Assembly: GCA_004835665.1 (NCBI GenBank)
Contig: RBKR01000010.1
Span: forward strand, 496,001 to 560,000
Direction of reading: 5' to 3'
DNA: 64,000 bases
From: Phoma sp. XZ068
Taxonomy: Eukaryota > Ascomycota > Dothideomycetes > Pleosporales > Didymellaceae
Position numbers and translations under genes: made by a program. Positions 32,109 through 42,250 of the stretch are shown piece after piece (position 1 is the first letter of the stretch; each line of letters opens with the position of its first letter). The notes under the pieces are model-generated. The model did not search any database. It was given only the letters and a program-made list of their open reading frames with translations, and had not been told where the DNA came from.

Positions 32109-33510
32109 TAATTGCTAAGTAACTACAATTGCCTCTTGTTCCAAAAAACGACGATTTCCCATAGCAAAACGTCTGTGCGCACGAACGCCCCGCATGTCAC
32201 GGGGTGGGTCTGGAATTTCGAAAAAACCTATACCGTGCAGATCGCCGAAGCGAGCCGCTCGGTGAAGCGAGCCACGCGAACACCATATGCCCATCCACAA
32301 CATGAGGCTGCGCAACCATCCACAATAGCTATTATCACGAGATTTTGTGGTGGAGTAGTAAACAGGGCAATGCAATTGATTTGTACTATTCAGAAATCGG
32401 GCTGGAAGCTTAATGGTACGGGTTTTGGTGTTCTTTGTTGGAGGTGGTGTGGCAGGCGCCTCACCACTTCCACTACCTTCAGCGGGCTGCGCAACCCGCG
32501 CACGCTTTGCCTTTGGCTTGCCCTTTGGTGAAGCCTTTCTCTTGCCTCTCTGAGACGATTCTAGAGCTTTCTGGGTGGCTGCAGCTTCCTTTTCCTCCTT
32601 CTTCTTGCGCTGAAGTTCAGCTCTCTCTGCAGCCTTCCTTTCCTTCTCCTTCTCCCTCGCCTCTTTGGCTGCTGCAGCTGCCACACGTCTCTCTTCTTTC
32701 TGCTTCCTCTTAAGCAAGGCAGCTTGCTCTCTCATATGCTTATCGTCTGCTTTTCTAAGGTTTTCCTCCTCTCCTTCTTGTAGTCTTACATCCTCACGGT
32801 ACTTGGCTTCTTTGAGCTTTTGGGAGACCAGAGGACAGCACCACCATGGTATTCTTCACGCTGCTGCAGGTCAAGGACCTTGCCCTTCTTCTTGTGCTTT
32901 TGCTTGCGCTTAAGCGCGTTTTGAAGCCCGTTGTTCTCCTCTCTTAGAAGCTCATTGGTGACCTGGAGGTGGTGAAAAGACTCAGAGATCTTCTGCGCTT
33001 TTCTCTGCTCCCCATCCTTTACAACCTGCTCAACAACACGTCTAATCTTCCTCCAGTCTGCTTCAACAAGCGGAGAGCTTTGTGGCTCGTGCTCATCATC
33101 TTCTTCTGGTGTTCTTGGTGTCTTTGAGCGGAATCTCTTGAGTACAGCTTCGCGATCTATAGGGTTGGTTGGTTGGTTGGTTGGTATTCATTTTACGTCT
33201 AGTTGATGAGGATTAAGTCCGCCATCTCGCCTCCCGAAGGGCACATACGACGTGCTAAGCTATGGAATTACAGTGCTGCCACACTACCTTAGAAAGCATT
33301 TCTTGCCTGCGCGGGTATTGCTACCATGTCGAGCTACAGCTCCCCTTCCAGTTGGGGAGACTGAGCAATTTGTGTACATTAGGGTGGATTCCTCGTGTGT
33401 GTTCAGAGGCAGTTAAGTGCCGTAAGAGTAGGAGAGAGAAAGAGAGGGAGGGTAAGAGGGAGAGTAGGGAAAGAGTACGGTTATTTGCTGCTGTTGCAGC
33501 ACAGGGTGAG

Positions 33511-36500
33511 CTACCGGGGGCAGACCTTGGTGTAGTACTGTGTGAGTTGGGTGAAGGCTTCGAAAGCCTCTGGATCCCCAATTAGCACAGCAGTATACGC
33601 TAGGCCATCGCTCCGGCTGGATGGTGGTATGGAAGGTCGAAGTGGCCACCGGCCAAAGGCCCCTAGGGTCTTGCGGCAGAGCGCAAGGTGCTCTGGCGTC
33701 TTGTCGCGCCCGCATGAGCAGGTGAGATTTGCATCGCTGTGATGGAACCTCTGGTGATACCATGCAAAGTCCCCATGCATAGATCGGATAGAGAGTAGTC
33801 TAGCTAACGTGGCTCTTGGTAGGTCTAGCTCCGTTGGACTGCTGCGTGGTGCATAGTCCAAGTCCCAGCTCTTGTACCATCTTGAGAGCTTAGTCTTCTT
33901 GTCAGACCACCAGGTCTGTTGTGTGTGTTGTAGTGTCTTGCGGGCAACGGACTTGATGCCTGAGAGTGTAGGCATAGCGGCTTTTCCAGCTGGGGGTGAT
34001 GGGTGCTGGGCTTCTAAGTTGGCTAGTCTGTCTGCTGCCTCATTTCCTTCGATGCCTAGGTGTCCAGGGGCCCACTTGATAGAGACGTCGTGTGTCTCCA
34101 TGGCACCATGGCACTCCAGGAAGGCCCATTGAGAGGTAGGGGGTGCGTCGCCTCTGAGGCACCATATCACTGAGGTGCTGTCTATGCACAGCCAGATTCG
34201 GCGAGTGCGGAGCGCTGGTTGTCTTATAGTGTGCCGGAGGCCCCTCCATGCTCCTACTGCTTCCGCGTCGAAGACGTGTGAGGTAGGGTGAAGTGACCCA
34301 CGTCCAGTGTGAAGTTGTTTTCCGTCCTGATACACTGCAAAGCCATAGGTAACCCGCTTCCCTCCTTCCTTTGTGTACTGCTCAGAGCCATCTGAGAAGA
34401 TAGTAACATCTGAAGGTGGGAGGTGGGCCCACCATTCTTGGAAAGCCTTCGCTGCGGTCTTCTTGTCTATGCCCATCGTTGGGTCTGTTTGGCAGCCTGG
34501 CGAGTAGTGAGGGGCTGTCAGTATTGTCCTAGGTACCTCAGGCAGAAGAGATCCTAGATACTGGACTTTGGTCCGCATTCGTTGCAGCTTTCCAGCTGAC
34601 CTGCCTATGCTCATCCTTATGGCTGCTGTGCGGCTGGCCAGTGGGTGTTCTGCATCTATAGTGCGTAGATGTGTCGCAAAGCGGAGTTTGGCTTCTTCTA
34701 GCGCAGTTGCAGCTGAGGGCAGTCCGGCGTCCCGGAAGAGAGTAGCAGCAGGGGTTGTTCGCCACACTGGGAGGATACCTCTTGCTGCTATAGCCAGTCT
34801 TTTGTCCATGACAGCTATGTGCCACCCGACATAGGTGCTGACTTCTGCTGGTCTGCCAGGTTTGAGTGTGCGTGGAGGTTTAGTACGGCCTCTGTACCAG
34901 CACTCGGCCCCGTACAGAAGGGACGGGTACACGCAGGCCATGGTGGCCTTGCGGAGCGAGCTGGCCGGTGGTCCGTAGGCCGTGTTTGCTAGGCTGCGGA
35001 TGTGATAGGCTACCTTGGCCGCTTTTGCGTTGTGTGTGGCTACATGCCGCTTAAAGGTAAGTTTGCGGTCGAACCAGATCCCTAGCCATCGGAGGGCTGG
35101 CTGGGTTCTTGACCCACTTGGTAAGATTGGGTTGATTGTAAGCTGCTCGTCTACCACACAGGGTGGCGCGTAGCTGCTCTTTTGTCGAGTGAGGTGGATC
35201 ATTTCTTGCTTTTCTGGGGCAAAGGTGACCTTGTTAGCTGTACCCCATGCTCTGATCTGTCGTAGGTCTGCTGCTAGGAGCTGGACGTTCTCGTCTAGGG
35301 AGTGTGAGGCCTGGTATAAGCATATGTCATCTGCGTATCCGAATCTCCTCTTTGTGTCCATGGACAGCAGCTCTGCCAGGTACAGTGTGTACAGGACTGG
35401 GGACAGGGGTGAGCCCTGCGGTGTGCCGCAGGCGACTGGGTAGCTAGGGGTAGTGACTTGGCCCAGGCGGACTTGGACCCTTCGATCAGTGAGGAAAGAG
35501 TTGACAAAGAGGATGGCCCTTTGTGGCCATCCCTGTTGGGCCATCCGGTGCAGCAGGCGGTTCTTGAGGAGAGCGTCGAAGGCGCCTTGCACATCTAAGG
35601 TGACCATGGTAACATGCTGGCCTTTTGCCCACGCGGCTTCTGTGTCGTGAGTGAACGCTGCAGTAAGATCTACAGCAGAGCGCTTTGGGAGGGCGCCTCC
35701 ATGTTGGGGGCTAAGGATCTTGTGGGTTATAGCAGTCCACGCGATTCTTCTAGCCGCTGTTCTTTCAAGCCCCTTTCCAATGCAGGAGAGGAGTGCTATA
35801 GGCCTCCAAGAGCGGGGTGACGTCCGGTCTTTCTTTCCTACCTTAGGTATCATGGCTACTTCTGCCAGCTTCCATTGTGTAGGAAAGTGGTTGAGTTCAA
35901 GGCACCGCTGGAAGATCCGTCGTATAAGTTCTCCAACCTGGGCCCAGCAGGCGCGGAGCAGTCGCACTGTAGAGCGATCAGTGCCTGGGGAGGTGCTGGA
36001 GACCCCTATTGTGTTTCGCTCAGACTCCTCCAGTGAGATGTGTGTGCTCCACGGGAGGAGGGCCGCAGTTTCCTGCTCTGGTTGGCAGTTGAGGTCGTCT
36101 TCTGCTGTATAGCGGTTTAAGACTTCCTCTCTAAGTGCCTCTGCCTTCTCTAGTGGGTCCGATATTGTTTTGCTGTTTACTATGAGAGGAGTGTCCTGGT
36201 GGTCTGGTGTAAGCTTGTGCCAGGCGATAACCTTAAACAGATCCTTGCCCTCCTTAGCATTGTCAATAACATGTCTCCAGTATTGCCTTTTAGCCTGTCG
36301 GACTGTCGTCTTGAAGGCTCGTGTTTCTTCTGACAGGGCGCCGCTGGAGCAGTGTTGTCTAGCGTGTTTGTAGGCTTGGTAGGCTGTCTTGCACTCCCTA
36401 GTCCACCACGGCGCGGCGCGTCCTTGCTTGCGATCTGGCTTGCCTGCCGTCTGTATAGAATGCTGAACTGCCTTTGTCAGCAGCGTGACGCAGTTGTCTA

Positions 36501-37347
36501 GTTGTGCTGCATCTTGGGCCCCAAGCGGGTCTGGGATGTTCTGGACGCCTATCTCCACTAGCCCTGTGAACTTGGGTAGGCTTGTCTCTGGGACTCGGTA
36601 GTGATACTGATCCAGGTGCTTCGTGCCCCTTACAGAGGTAGGAACAGAGGTTACTACTGTCTCGTGGTCTGATCCGCTGTGCATGCTAGCATCTACTGCA
36701 GACTGGGCGAATGGGACGTTACAGAAAGTCAGGTCAATAACCTGACCGGCTTGGTGTGTTGGCTGTCCTGGGATGCCAATATAGTCCATAGAGGCAGCAG
36801 CAGCCCATCTCGCTAGCTCGGCTCCACCGTTGGCCGCGCTAGCAGTAGGATTAAAGGACTCGTGCTTAGCGTTGAAGTCACCCCCTACAAGGCATTGTTG
36901 AGGAGGTGTTAGCTGCGTAACGTATTGGAGTACGTCAGGAGTGTATGGCTGTCTGTAGCAGTTCAGAATTGAGACACCGTTTACGACCACCCATAGCAGG
37001 TCTGGGTGGTTTAGGCTATCTCTGGTCTGGAGTTTTAGGTGGAGCCCTTTGCGGATATAGGTCATTACTCTGGGGCGGGCTGAGCCTGGTGCATTAGGCG
37101 TATCCCAAGTGCCAATAGGTGCGAGGTGTCTAAAGCCTGGGTGGGTGGAGGTCTTCGAGTTGGTATAGGTAGAGGGTTCTTGTACGCATATGACGTCTAT
37201 GCCCTTCTGGTAGGCCACTTCTAGTATTGTAATATGGCAGGGAGGGCTCCTGCCAACGTTAGCCCAGCATACGCGGAGTGGTTTTCTCTGTAGGCTAGGT
37301 TGTTGATGCCTATTAAGGGCTAGGGTGTTGTTAGGGTGTTCTAGCAT
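33511..37347 (-). CDS. LINE ORF2: endonuclease, reverse transcriptase, RNase H
   Basis: 1,278 residues from ATG 37347, which lies inside the last codons of ORF1 (ATGCTAG overlap), suggesting reinitiation. The APE-type endonuclease covers about residues 25-240 (VICVQEPSTY, LVGGDFNAKH, HSGSDHETVV). The reverse transcriptase covers about 500-780, with SWRPIALLSCIGKGLER, MVTLDVQGAFD, GTPQGSPLSP and the catalytic FGYADD. RNase H covers about 990-1120 (TIFSDGSEQY, DAEAVGAWRG, CIDSTSVIW, GNEAADRLAN). A C-terminal CSCGRDKTPEHLALC finger follows. RNase H and ORF order place it in the I/Tad group, most likely Tad1. No internal stop. It would nick target DNA and prime cDNA synthesis there. Confidence 0.95.
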   Translation of the reverse strand: MLEHPNNTLALNRHQQPSLQRKPLRVCWANVGRSPPCHITILEVAYQKGIDVICVQEPSTYTNSKTSTHPGFRHLAPIGTWDTPNAPGSARPRVMTYIRKGLHLKLQTRDSLNHPDLLWVVVNGVSILNCYRQPYTPDVLQYVTQLTPPQQCLVGGDFNAKHESFNPTASAANGGAELARWAAAASMDYIGIPGQPTHQAGQVIDLTFCNVPFAQSAVDASMHSGSDHETVVTSVPTSVRGTKHLDQYHYRVPETSLPKFTGLVEIGVQNIPDPLGAQDAAQLDNCVTLLTKAVQHSIQTAGKPDRKQGRAAPWWTRECKTAYQAYKHARQHCSSGALSEETRAFKTTVRQAKRQYWRHVIDNAKEGKDLFKVIAWHKLTPDHQDTPLIVNSKTISDPLEKAEALREEVLNRYTAEDDLNCQPEQETAALLPWSTHISLEESERNTIGVSSTSPGTDRSTVRLLRACWAQVGELIRRIFQRCLELNHFPTQWKLAEVAMIPKVGKKDRTSPRSWRPIALLSCIGKGLERTAARRIAWTAITHKILSPQHGGALPKRSAVDLTAAFTHDTEAAWAKGQHVTMVTLDVQGAFDALLKNRLLHRMAQQGWPQRAILFVNSFLTDRRVQVRLGQVTTPSYPVACGTPQGSPLSPVLYTLYLAELLSMDTKRRFGYADDICLYQASHSLDENVQLLAADLRQIRAWGTANKVTFAPEKQEMIHLTRQKSSYAPPCVVDEQLTINPILPSGSRTQPALRWLGIWFDRKLTFKRHVATHNAKAAKVAYHIRSLANTAYGPPASSLRKATMACVYPSLLYGAECWYRGRTKPPRTLKPGRPAEVSTYVGWHIAVMDKRLAIAARGILPVWRTTPAATLFRDAGLPSAATALEEAKLRFATHLRTIDAEHPLASRTAAIRMSIGRSAGKLQRMRTKVQYLGSLLPEVPRTILTAPHYSPGCQTDPTMGIDKKTAAKAFQEWWAHLPPSDVTIFSDGSEQYTKEGGKRVTYGFAVYQDGKQLHTGRGSLHPTSHVFDAEAVGAWRGLRHTIRQPALRTRRIWLCIDSTSVIWCLRGDAPPTSQWAFLECHGAMETHDVSIKWAPGHLGIEGNEAADRLANLEAQHPSPPAGKAAMPTLSGIKSVARKTLQHTQQTWWSDKKTKLSRWYKSWDLDYAPRSSPTELDLPRATLARLLSIRSMHGDFAWYHQRFHHSDANLTCSCGRDKTPEHLALCRKTLGAFGRWPLRPSIPPSSRSDGLAYTAVLIGDPEAFEAFTQLTQYYTKVCPR

Positions 37348-39008
37348 GTCGATGGTGGGTCGTCGCTCATGCTGGCATCTTCCCTTTCTGAGGTAGACGG
37401 GTCAGTGTAGATGGTTGATTGTGGGAGCAGGCTGTTAGCAGACAGTTGTCCTACGTTAAGGTTTTTGCGACCTGTAGCGGCCCGCCTTGGTCTCTTTTCT
37501 CCGCTGGTAGTAGATGAGGATGCGTGGGAGGCACTGATTCTTCTGGCGAGTGAAACCCTGCCTTCTCCTTGTAGTGCTTGCTCCTGGGTAGAAGGGTGGG
37601 AAGGCGATGTCTCTTGGGGGGCTGCTAGGGGGGTAGCCTCCGGCTGAGGCGTGGTCTGTCTAACAGTCTCTTCAACTGTCCTGTAGAGGTGCTGGTGTGC
37701 TATCTTGCCTGCGCGACGGATAGCTTTTAATTCATTCTTTGTAGGCTTAGTTATGTGTCCATAAACCCGACGAGGGGCTGCCGGGCAGTTGGAATGGCTA
37801 GCTGGATGTGGGCCGTGACAGTTGGCACACCTAGCGTTGTGGGGACAGTTGTCCCCATACTGTCCTTGGTGTCTATCTGTGCGGTCCCCGCAGTGTACAC
37901 AGCGAGAGACTCGGGTACAGCAGGCTGGGTTGCAGTAGCTTTGACAGCCTGGATTGTGTTGTCGTATAGTAGGGTGTTTGTTGATTACTTTTGAGAACTC
38001 ACTAGTACCAAAGAGCCGGAACGAGCGAACTGGCTCCTTGTATGAGACGATCCAGGTAGTAAGGCCACGTTGGTTGGCTCCATGTCGTGAAGCCCTGCAG
38101 CTAACTGGCTGCTTCCCTGTCTGTGAGCAGACCTCTTCCTCTACGAGCTGGGTAGTAGTGGGTATTTCTGTCCCGCCTAGGGTCCGGAAGGAGCTAGGTA
38201 CTCCTTGCACCGCGTAGTTGATCCAGCGCTCTGGGATTCTGACTGCATCCCCATCCAGAGCCCTTAGGATCAGTTCTTGATTCTCTTGGATCATGAGTTG
38301 ATCTCGAATTTTCTGGCTAGCAGGGGTGATCGCCCAGCCTGTGTTGATTGGTGATGCGGTAGGTATGTCTCTAAGGGTGATTCCTCCTATGCTCTTGCAT
38401 ATTGCCTGCCTCACTGCAAAGGGTGAGGGTTGTTGCAGTCGCATTGCGGGGTTGGAGATGGCTATGAAGATTCGATTGTCTTCTTTTGGCTTAGCCGGCG
38501 GGCCAGGCCGAGACCTAGCAGGGTTCAGGGGCCGGCTGCCACCCCTATCTGAGATTTGGGGGTCTCTGGCTACGTCCGCCCAAGAGCGGCGTCCCGACTC
38601 TTGGCTCCTAGGGTTGCTGTGACTGGTGTCACTGCTCCAGCGGGAACTGGGGGGGGAGTTGCTTTGGGAGAGAGAGGTCAGGGCCTGGATGACTCTCCGC
38701 TGCAGTTCCTCAGCAATTCTGGCTTCTTGAGGGTCAGTATAGCCTTCTGCGTGTTGATCTACGGCTGCTGCAAAGGCAGTAGTGATGGTGTTCCATAGCT
38801 GGGCAATCTGCTGAGTCTCGGTGATGTGGCGTTGGACGGCATCAGAGACTCGGGGTTTGGGAGCGCCCCCACCGGGGTTCTGGCTGCTCAGAGGGGGGGC
38901 CTGGTGATGCAGGACCCTCTGGAGCCGTTCTGAGGCGCGGGTATTGAGGTGCTGAGGAGACTCGGGATCCGGGGACCTCGTGTGCTGGGAGGTGGGAGAC
39001 TCTACCAT
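37341..39008 (-). CDS. LINE ORF1: gag-like nucleic-acid-binding protein
   Basis: 555 residues from ATG 39008. The N-terminal 170 residues are Pro/Ser/Arg-rich and probably disordered. The middle (about 175-340; NRIFIAISNPAMRLQQPSPF, WAITPASQKIRDQLM) resembles the RNA-binding core of fungal LINE gag proteins. Cysteine clusters CQSYCNPACC, CVHCGDR and CPHNARCANCHGPHPASHSNC near residues 355-410 are zinc-knuckle modules. The protein would package LINE RNA into a ribonucleoprotein with ORF2. The stop overlaps the ORF2 start by 7 nt. Confidence 0.9.
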   Translation of the reverse strand: MVESPTSQHTRSPDPESPQHLNTRASERLQRVLHHQAPPLSSQNPGGGAPKPRVSDAVQRHITETQQIAQLWNTITTAFAAAVDQHAEGYTDPQEARIAEELQRRVIQALTSLSQSNSPPSSRWSSDTSHSNPRSQESGRRSWADVARDPQISDRGGSRPLNPARSRPGPPAKPKEDNRIFIAISNPAMRLQQPSPFAVRQAICKSIGGITLRDIPTASPINTGWAITPASQKIRDQLMIQENQELILRALDGDAVRIPERWINYAVQGVPSSFRTLGGTEIPTTTQLVEEEVCSQTGKQPVSCRASRHGANQRGLTTWIVSYKEPVRSFRLFGTSEFSKVINKHPTIRQHNPGCQSYCNPACCTRVSRCVHCGDRTDRHQGQYGDNCPHNARCANCHGPHPASHSNCPAAPRRVYGHITKPTKNELKAIRRAGKIAHQHLYRTVEETVRQTTPQPEATPLAAPQETSPSHPSTQEQALQGEGRVSLARRISASHASSSTTSGEKRPRRAATGRKNLNVGQLSANSLLPQSTIYTDPSTSEREDASMSDDPPSTC

Positions 39009-40376
39009 CCTAAGAAGCTCCTTTGCGCGTCAGCGCGGGGGGCTAGGTGGACGTTAGAGGTACTCCCAAAATCAGCGCAGTAAGCTTGGTCAGTTGCTGG
39101 GATTTTTAGGGCCTCTAGAAAGGTAACCCAAAAATCAAAAAGTTGGTGTTCGGTGGCGATTGAGTGGGTGAATACCCACTGCCTCAAAGGCTTTAAGTAT
39201 GAGCTTTTCAGTAAACGAGGCAAGCCAGGCGTCCCAAAACAAGGGGAAGAAGTCGTCTTTCTTCACAGGTACCAAGCCTTTGCTGCTGTGAAAGCGTTGT
39301 GTGAGCTCCTTTGAGTATGCAGCTGATAGAGGTCGGAACAGCACCACATCCAGCGGCTGCAAAGTATGGGTACTGTGTGGAGGAAATATCGCTACAAGGA
39401 TCTTGTGTAGATGGCAATACGTCAGAAAAGCCTTACTGAGGTGGCTGCCGTGGCCGTCAACAATGAGAAGCCTCCACTGTCTCCGAGCTGACTGCTTGGT
39501 GTTTTCATCAAAGACTTGCTGCAACCACCCAAGGCCAGCATCGTTATCTGACCATCCGGAGGAAGTCGTAGTGACGTACACGTGGTGTTTTTGCTTATCC
39601 ACATCACGTACCCAGCGTTCTTGGACGTTCTTCGAGTCGGCGGAGGATATGAGGGCAGGTGGGAGGGCTTTTCCAGAAGCCCCAACGCACGCTATAAGCG
39701 TTATCCATTCGCGATTGCCGTCCATGAGAGCCTGCTTGAATCTCTTCTGTTTCCATTCTGTCTTGCTGAAGATGCGCTTGCTCCTGCCTATCTGTCCAAT
39801 CATAAAGCCTTTCTCATCCACATTGTATGTGTGCTCAGGTAGTATGCCCTTCTCAGTAATCTTAAGCTCCATAAGATCGAAATAAGCGTTGTACTTTTCA
39901 TAAGAATCAGCAGCGTGACCTTCTACAGCCATGGCGGAGGTCCACTTCGAAGTAAGTGTAGCAGACTGACGGCTGAGGAAGTTATGAACCCAGTGCTCGG
40001 AGACCTCCTTCTTTGCTATCGCTGACGCGAAATTCGAGATCATTTCTCGCGTAGGGGGCAGGTGTTGAACTGTAAGCTGCTCTATATAGGCCACAAGCTC
40101 CAGTTCCTCAGATGGGGTGAGTAGTTGTTGGTTGACAGCCTTCTCTGCCATAGTCCCTACAACTCCGCGATGGTGTCGCGACAACGTTGACCGCGCAACA
40201 CCATGTTTATCTGCAATATTTTGGTACACAAGTTCACCAGCTGCATCAGCTGCATCAGCATCCTTAAGCGCAGCTTCTAGCGACATTGCGTTGTTGAGTT
40301 ATGGTGTTGAGGATTTTGGTGTGTTTTGGCGTTCGCGTGCATTACGCGTCGGCGTCCATCACGGGGTAGGGCACGG

Positions 40377-41158
40377 TACTTCCTGCAGTAGCGCTTGCAA
40401 GACGAACAAGCTTTGTGCATTACATAGTTCTAGCGCGAGGCCTTTACAGCTGGTGCTCGCCTTACAGAGAACCCCAGATGATCCAGGCCTGGAGATGGCC
40501 AGCTTGAGCTGCCTTAGAGATTGCAAAGCTTAGGTACCGTAGTCTCAGAGAATCCTTAACTAGATTCCTACAAATAACTGCTACAAATCCAATAATATCT
40601 AAGAATTGTTACTCTCTACTGCTCTAGATAGGACTAAAATGAAAAGGTCGCCTGGGCTCTTTTATTTCGCCAACAGGGCATCCGCTCGCCTCGCAAGCTA
40701 TGGCCTTACAGCTGCGCCTTCTAGTACCTATGGCAGCACTTCCATCCTGTCAAGAGCGGCATAACCAACGGCACAATCTTCAAGCACCTTGGTTCTGCGA
40801 CTGGTGAGCCCGCGTCCTAGCCGGATGCACGTCTGTGCAGTGTAAATGCCTAAGGCGGGCCAACGGGACTGATATGGCTGCGCACACCTGTTTAGCAGAG
40901 CTTGCTGAGCTGAATGCTTAGGAAATCTGTTCAAGTATTTCCATGTCTATGCTATAGAATTTAGTACAAAAATGTATGCACGCATGATCGTACTTATAAT
41001 CGTGTGAAATGGTAATCCTGAAATGCCTACCTGCTGCCTGTCTCGAAGCCAATGACACGCATCTCCTCAGCCACAATTGGTGTGCACCACATATAATTGT
41101 ATCTTAATCGCTGATATAGTACTAATATTTCTCACTTTATAAGTTGTGTCCTATTGAG
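40377..41158. other. Boundary between transposon compartment and polysaccharide cluster
   Basis: No gene, terminal repeat or RNA gene recognised. It starts at the TA flank of the pogo element and ends at the stop of the GH114 gene. Short ORFs show no domain. Confidence 0.4.
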
Positions 41159-42250
41159 CTAAATTGTGCCACCCTTTAGAGCAGCAGTTTCGTTCAACGG
41201 CGTCGTGGCAACCTTCAAATTGCAATATTCTACCCAACCGTCAAGGTTCTTTCTTTTCAGTACTGTACTAAATCCACTGATGTTCGTTTCTCCGTCCTTT
41301 CCACATAACTCATTGACAAGCTTCGTCTCCACGCCACAGTCGGAATCAGCATCTTTGTTGGGATATTCGATATGAAGAACTGGTTTGCCAGTCTCGATAA
41401 ATCTCTGGAATTTCTCGCACTCATCGTTCTGCACGCATTCCTCGTTGACGGAGAAGTCTACGAGTGGTAGAACAGCTGGGATGATACGATCCGCGTTCTT
41501 GAGCCCTAGACTCAGGTTGAGAGGGCGTGTAATCGAAGAAAGGAACTCCAGAAGAGCGATCGAATCATCTGAAGTTAAGTCCAGTCCGTTGTCATTATCC
41601 TGCACGCATCTCAGTGGGAAGTTGGCAATCAATTCTTAGAGGCTTACATAACCATCGACGTTATCAGGATCCACACCATCGCATCTCTTGTCACTGGCTA
41701 ACTCCACTCTGCTTTTCATGATATTCCGCACACTCTCGCTGCTGATATTCAACCATGTCTCACCAGGCCAGCCGTCCATCTCTTTCCCCTTGTCGGCTGC
41801 TCGGAAGCTTCTTGCATCTGGCCGCCAGTTTTCGAAGCTGCCTGCACTGAAATAGCAGATGACCTTCTTGCCGAGATTGTGTAGTGCCTCGATCGTATCT
41901 GCAGGTGTGTCGAATAAGTCCACGTCGAAAATAGCCACATCTGGTGTGGTTGAGTCGAGATCAGCGGCCAAAAGCGGTGGCTGCAAGAGGGTGATCTGCC
42001 ATGTGTCGTTCACTTCTGGTGTCCAAAGGAGGGTTGGCATTCGCGGGGATGGCGATATGTATGATGGCTCTGGTAGCTCTGAAACATCGAGGTTGCGACT
42101 GCGTCGTCCAATAGTGAAGCCTAAGCCGAGGCCCAGCGCTAGTCCTAGCACCATGATTGTGATGCTTACTCGTATTAGGACCTTTCTGTGTGAAGCACGT
42201 TTCCGTGGCAACGATGCGGCTTCCTCCCCAGATGATGCAGATCTCTTCAT
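41159..42250 (-). CDS. ega3: Membrane-anchored endo-alpha-1,4-galactosaminidase, GH114 (Ega3-like)
   Basis: Exons 42250-41648 and 41599-41159 (48-nt intron, phase 0) give 347 residues. A basic cytoplasmic N terminus is followed by one membrane segment (residues about 25-48, VSITIMVLGLALGLGLGFTI), then the GH114 barrel: WQITLLQPPL, VAIFDVDLFDT, KKVICYFSAGSFENWRPDAR, CDGVDPDNVDGY|DNDNG, LSLGLKNADRIIP and DFSVNEECVQ. The conserved acidic residues (DVDLFD, DPDN, NEEC) are all present. In Aspergillus fumigatus Ega3 cleaves alpha-1,4 links between galactosamine residues of GAG and is encoded in the GAG cluster. Placement beside spherulin-4, deacetylase, epimerase and glycosyltransferase genes supports the same role. 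The symbol is by homology. Confidence 0.88.

Larger units (their letters stand above)
29070..32230. mobile_element. Two-gene Tc1/mariner-type transposon
   Basis: Imperfect inverted repeats of about 36 bp (left TGGGTTGTTTTCGAAATACC, right complement TAGGTTTTTTCGAAATTCC, then GACCCACC and CGTGAC) define 3,161 bp, with TA outside at 29068-29069 and 32231-32232. It carries two genes tail to tail, 4 bp apart: a DD34E transposase (31071-32108, minus) and a larger ORF of unknown function (29255-31066, plus). Most Tc1/mariner elements are 1.3-2.4 kb with one gene. The right TA is also the left TA of the next pogo element, so one inserted at the flank of the other. Confidence 0.85.
33163..39155 (-). 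mobile_element. Full-length Tad-like LINE, both ORFs open
   Basis: 5,993 bp on the minus strand: 147 nt before ORF1 (39008), ORF1 and ORF2 overlapping by 7 nt, about 350 nt of 3' UTR, and a tail of AACC units (33163-33184, GGTT on the plus strand). GCGAT occurs at both junctions (33152-33156 and 39156-39160); this is a short, uncertain target duplication, with six extra bases after the tail. It interrupts a pogo transposase gene. The truncated copy at 6326-6584 derives from this family. Intact ORFs suggest recent activity. Confidence 0.93.
32380..40286 (-). pseudogene. Pogo-like transposase interrupted by LINE insertion and a frameshift
   Basis: The 5' part (40286-39161) runs from MSLEAALKDADAADAAGELV through a helix-turn-helix (NIADKHGVARSTLSRHHRG), a Tc5-type domain, and DDE motifs YNVDEKGFMIG, LLIVDGHGSH and PLDVVLFRPLSAAYS to GIHPLNR. 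The 3' part resumes at 33151 with EAVLKRFRSKTPRTPEED, a coiled region, HGGAVLWSP and a Lys/Arg/Glu-rich C terminus ending about 32380 (KTRTIKLPARF). Removing the LINE restores GIHPLNREAVLKRF in frame. A one-base loss near 32822 breaks the frame within WSPQKLKEAKYRED. It belongs to a longer, basic-tailed lineage without a CCHC knuckle; the stub at 63214-63582 is a relative. Confidence 0.85.
32233..40376 (-). mobile_element. Pogo-like transposon of a second lineage, split by a full-length LINE
   Basis: Both ends begin CCGTGC (32233 forward; 40376 reverse) and share ACGCGAAC(A/G)CC about 45 bp in; TA flanks at 32231-32232 and 40377-40378. The left terminus has two GAAGCGAGCC-type subterminal units. 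The transposase gene reads right to left and is interrupted by the LINE at 33163-39155, so the element alone is about 2.15 kb. The left TA is shared with the neighbouring Tc1-type element. Confidence 0.75.

Noticed and set aside
33542..36373. Plus-strand ORFs across the LINE
   Set aside because: They are antisense to continuous endonuclease/RT/RNase H coding sequence.
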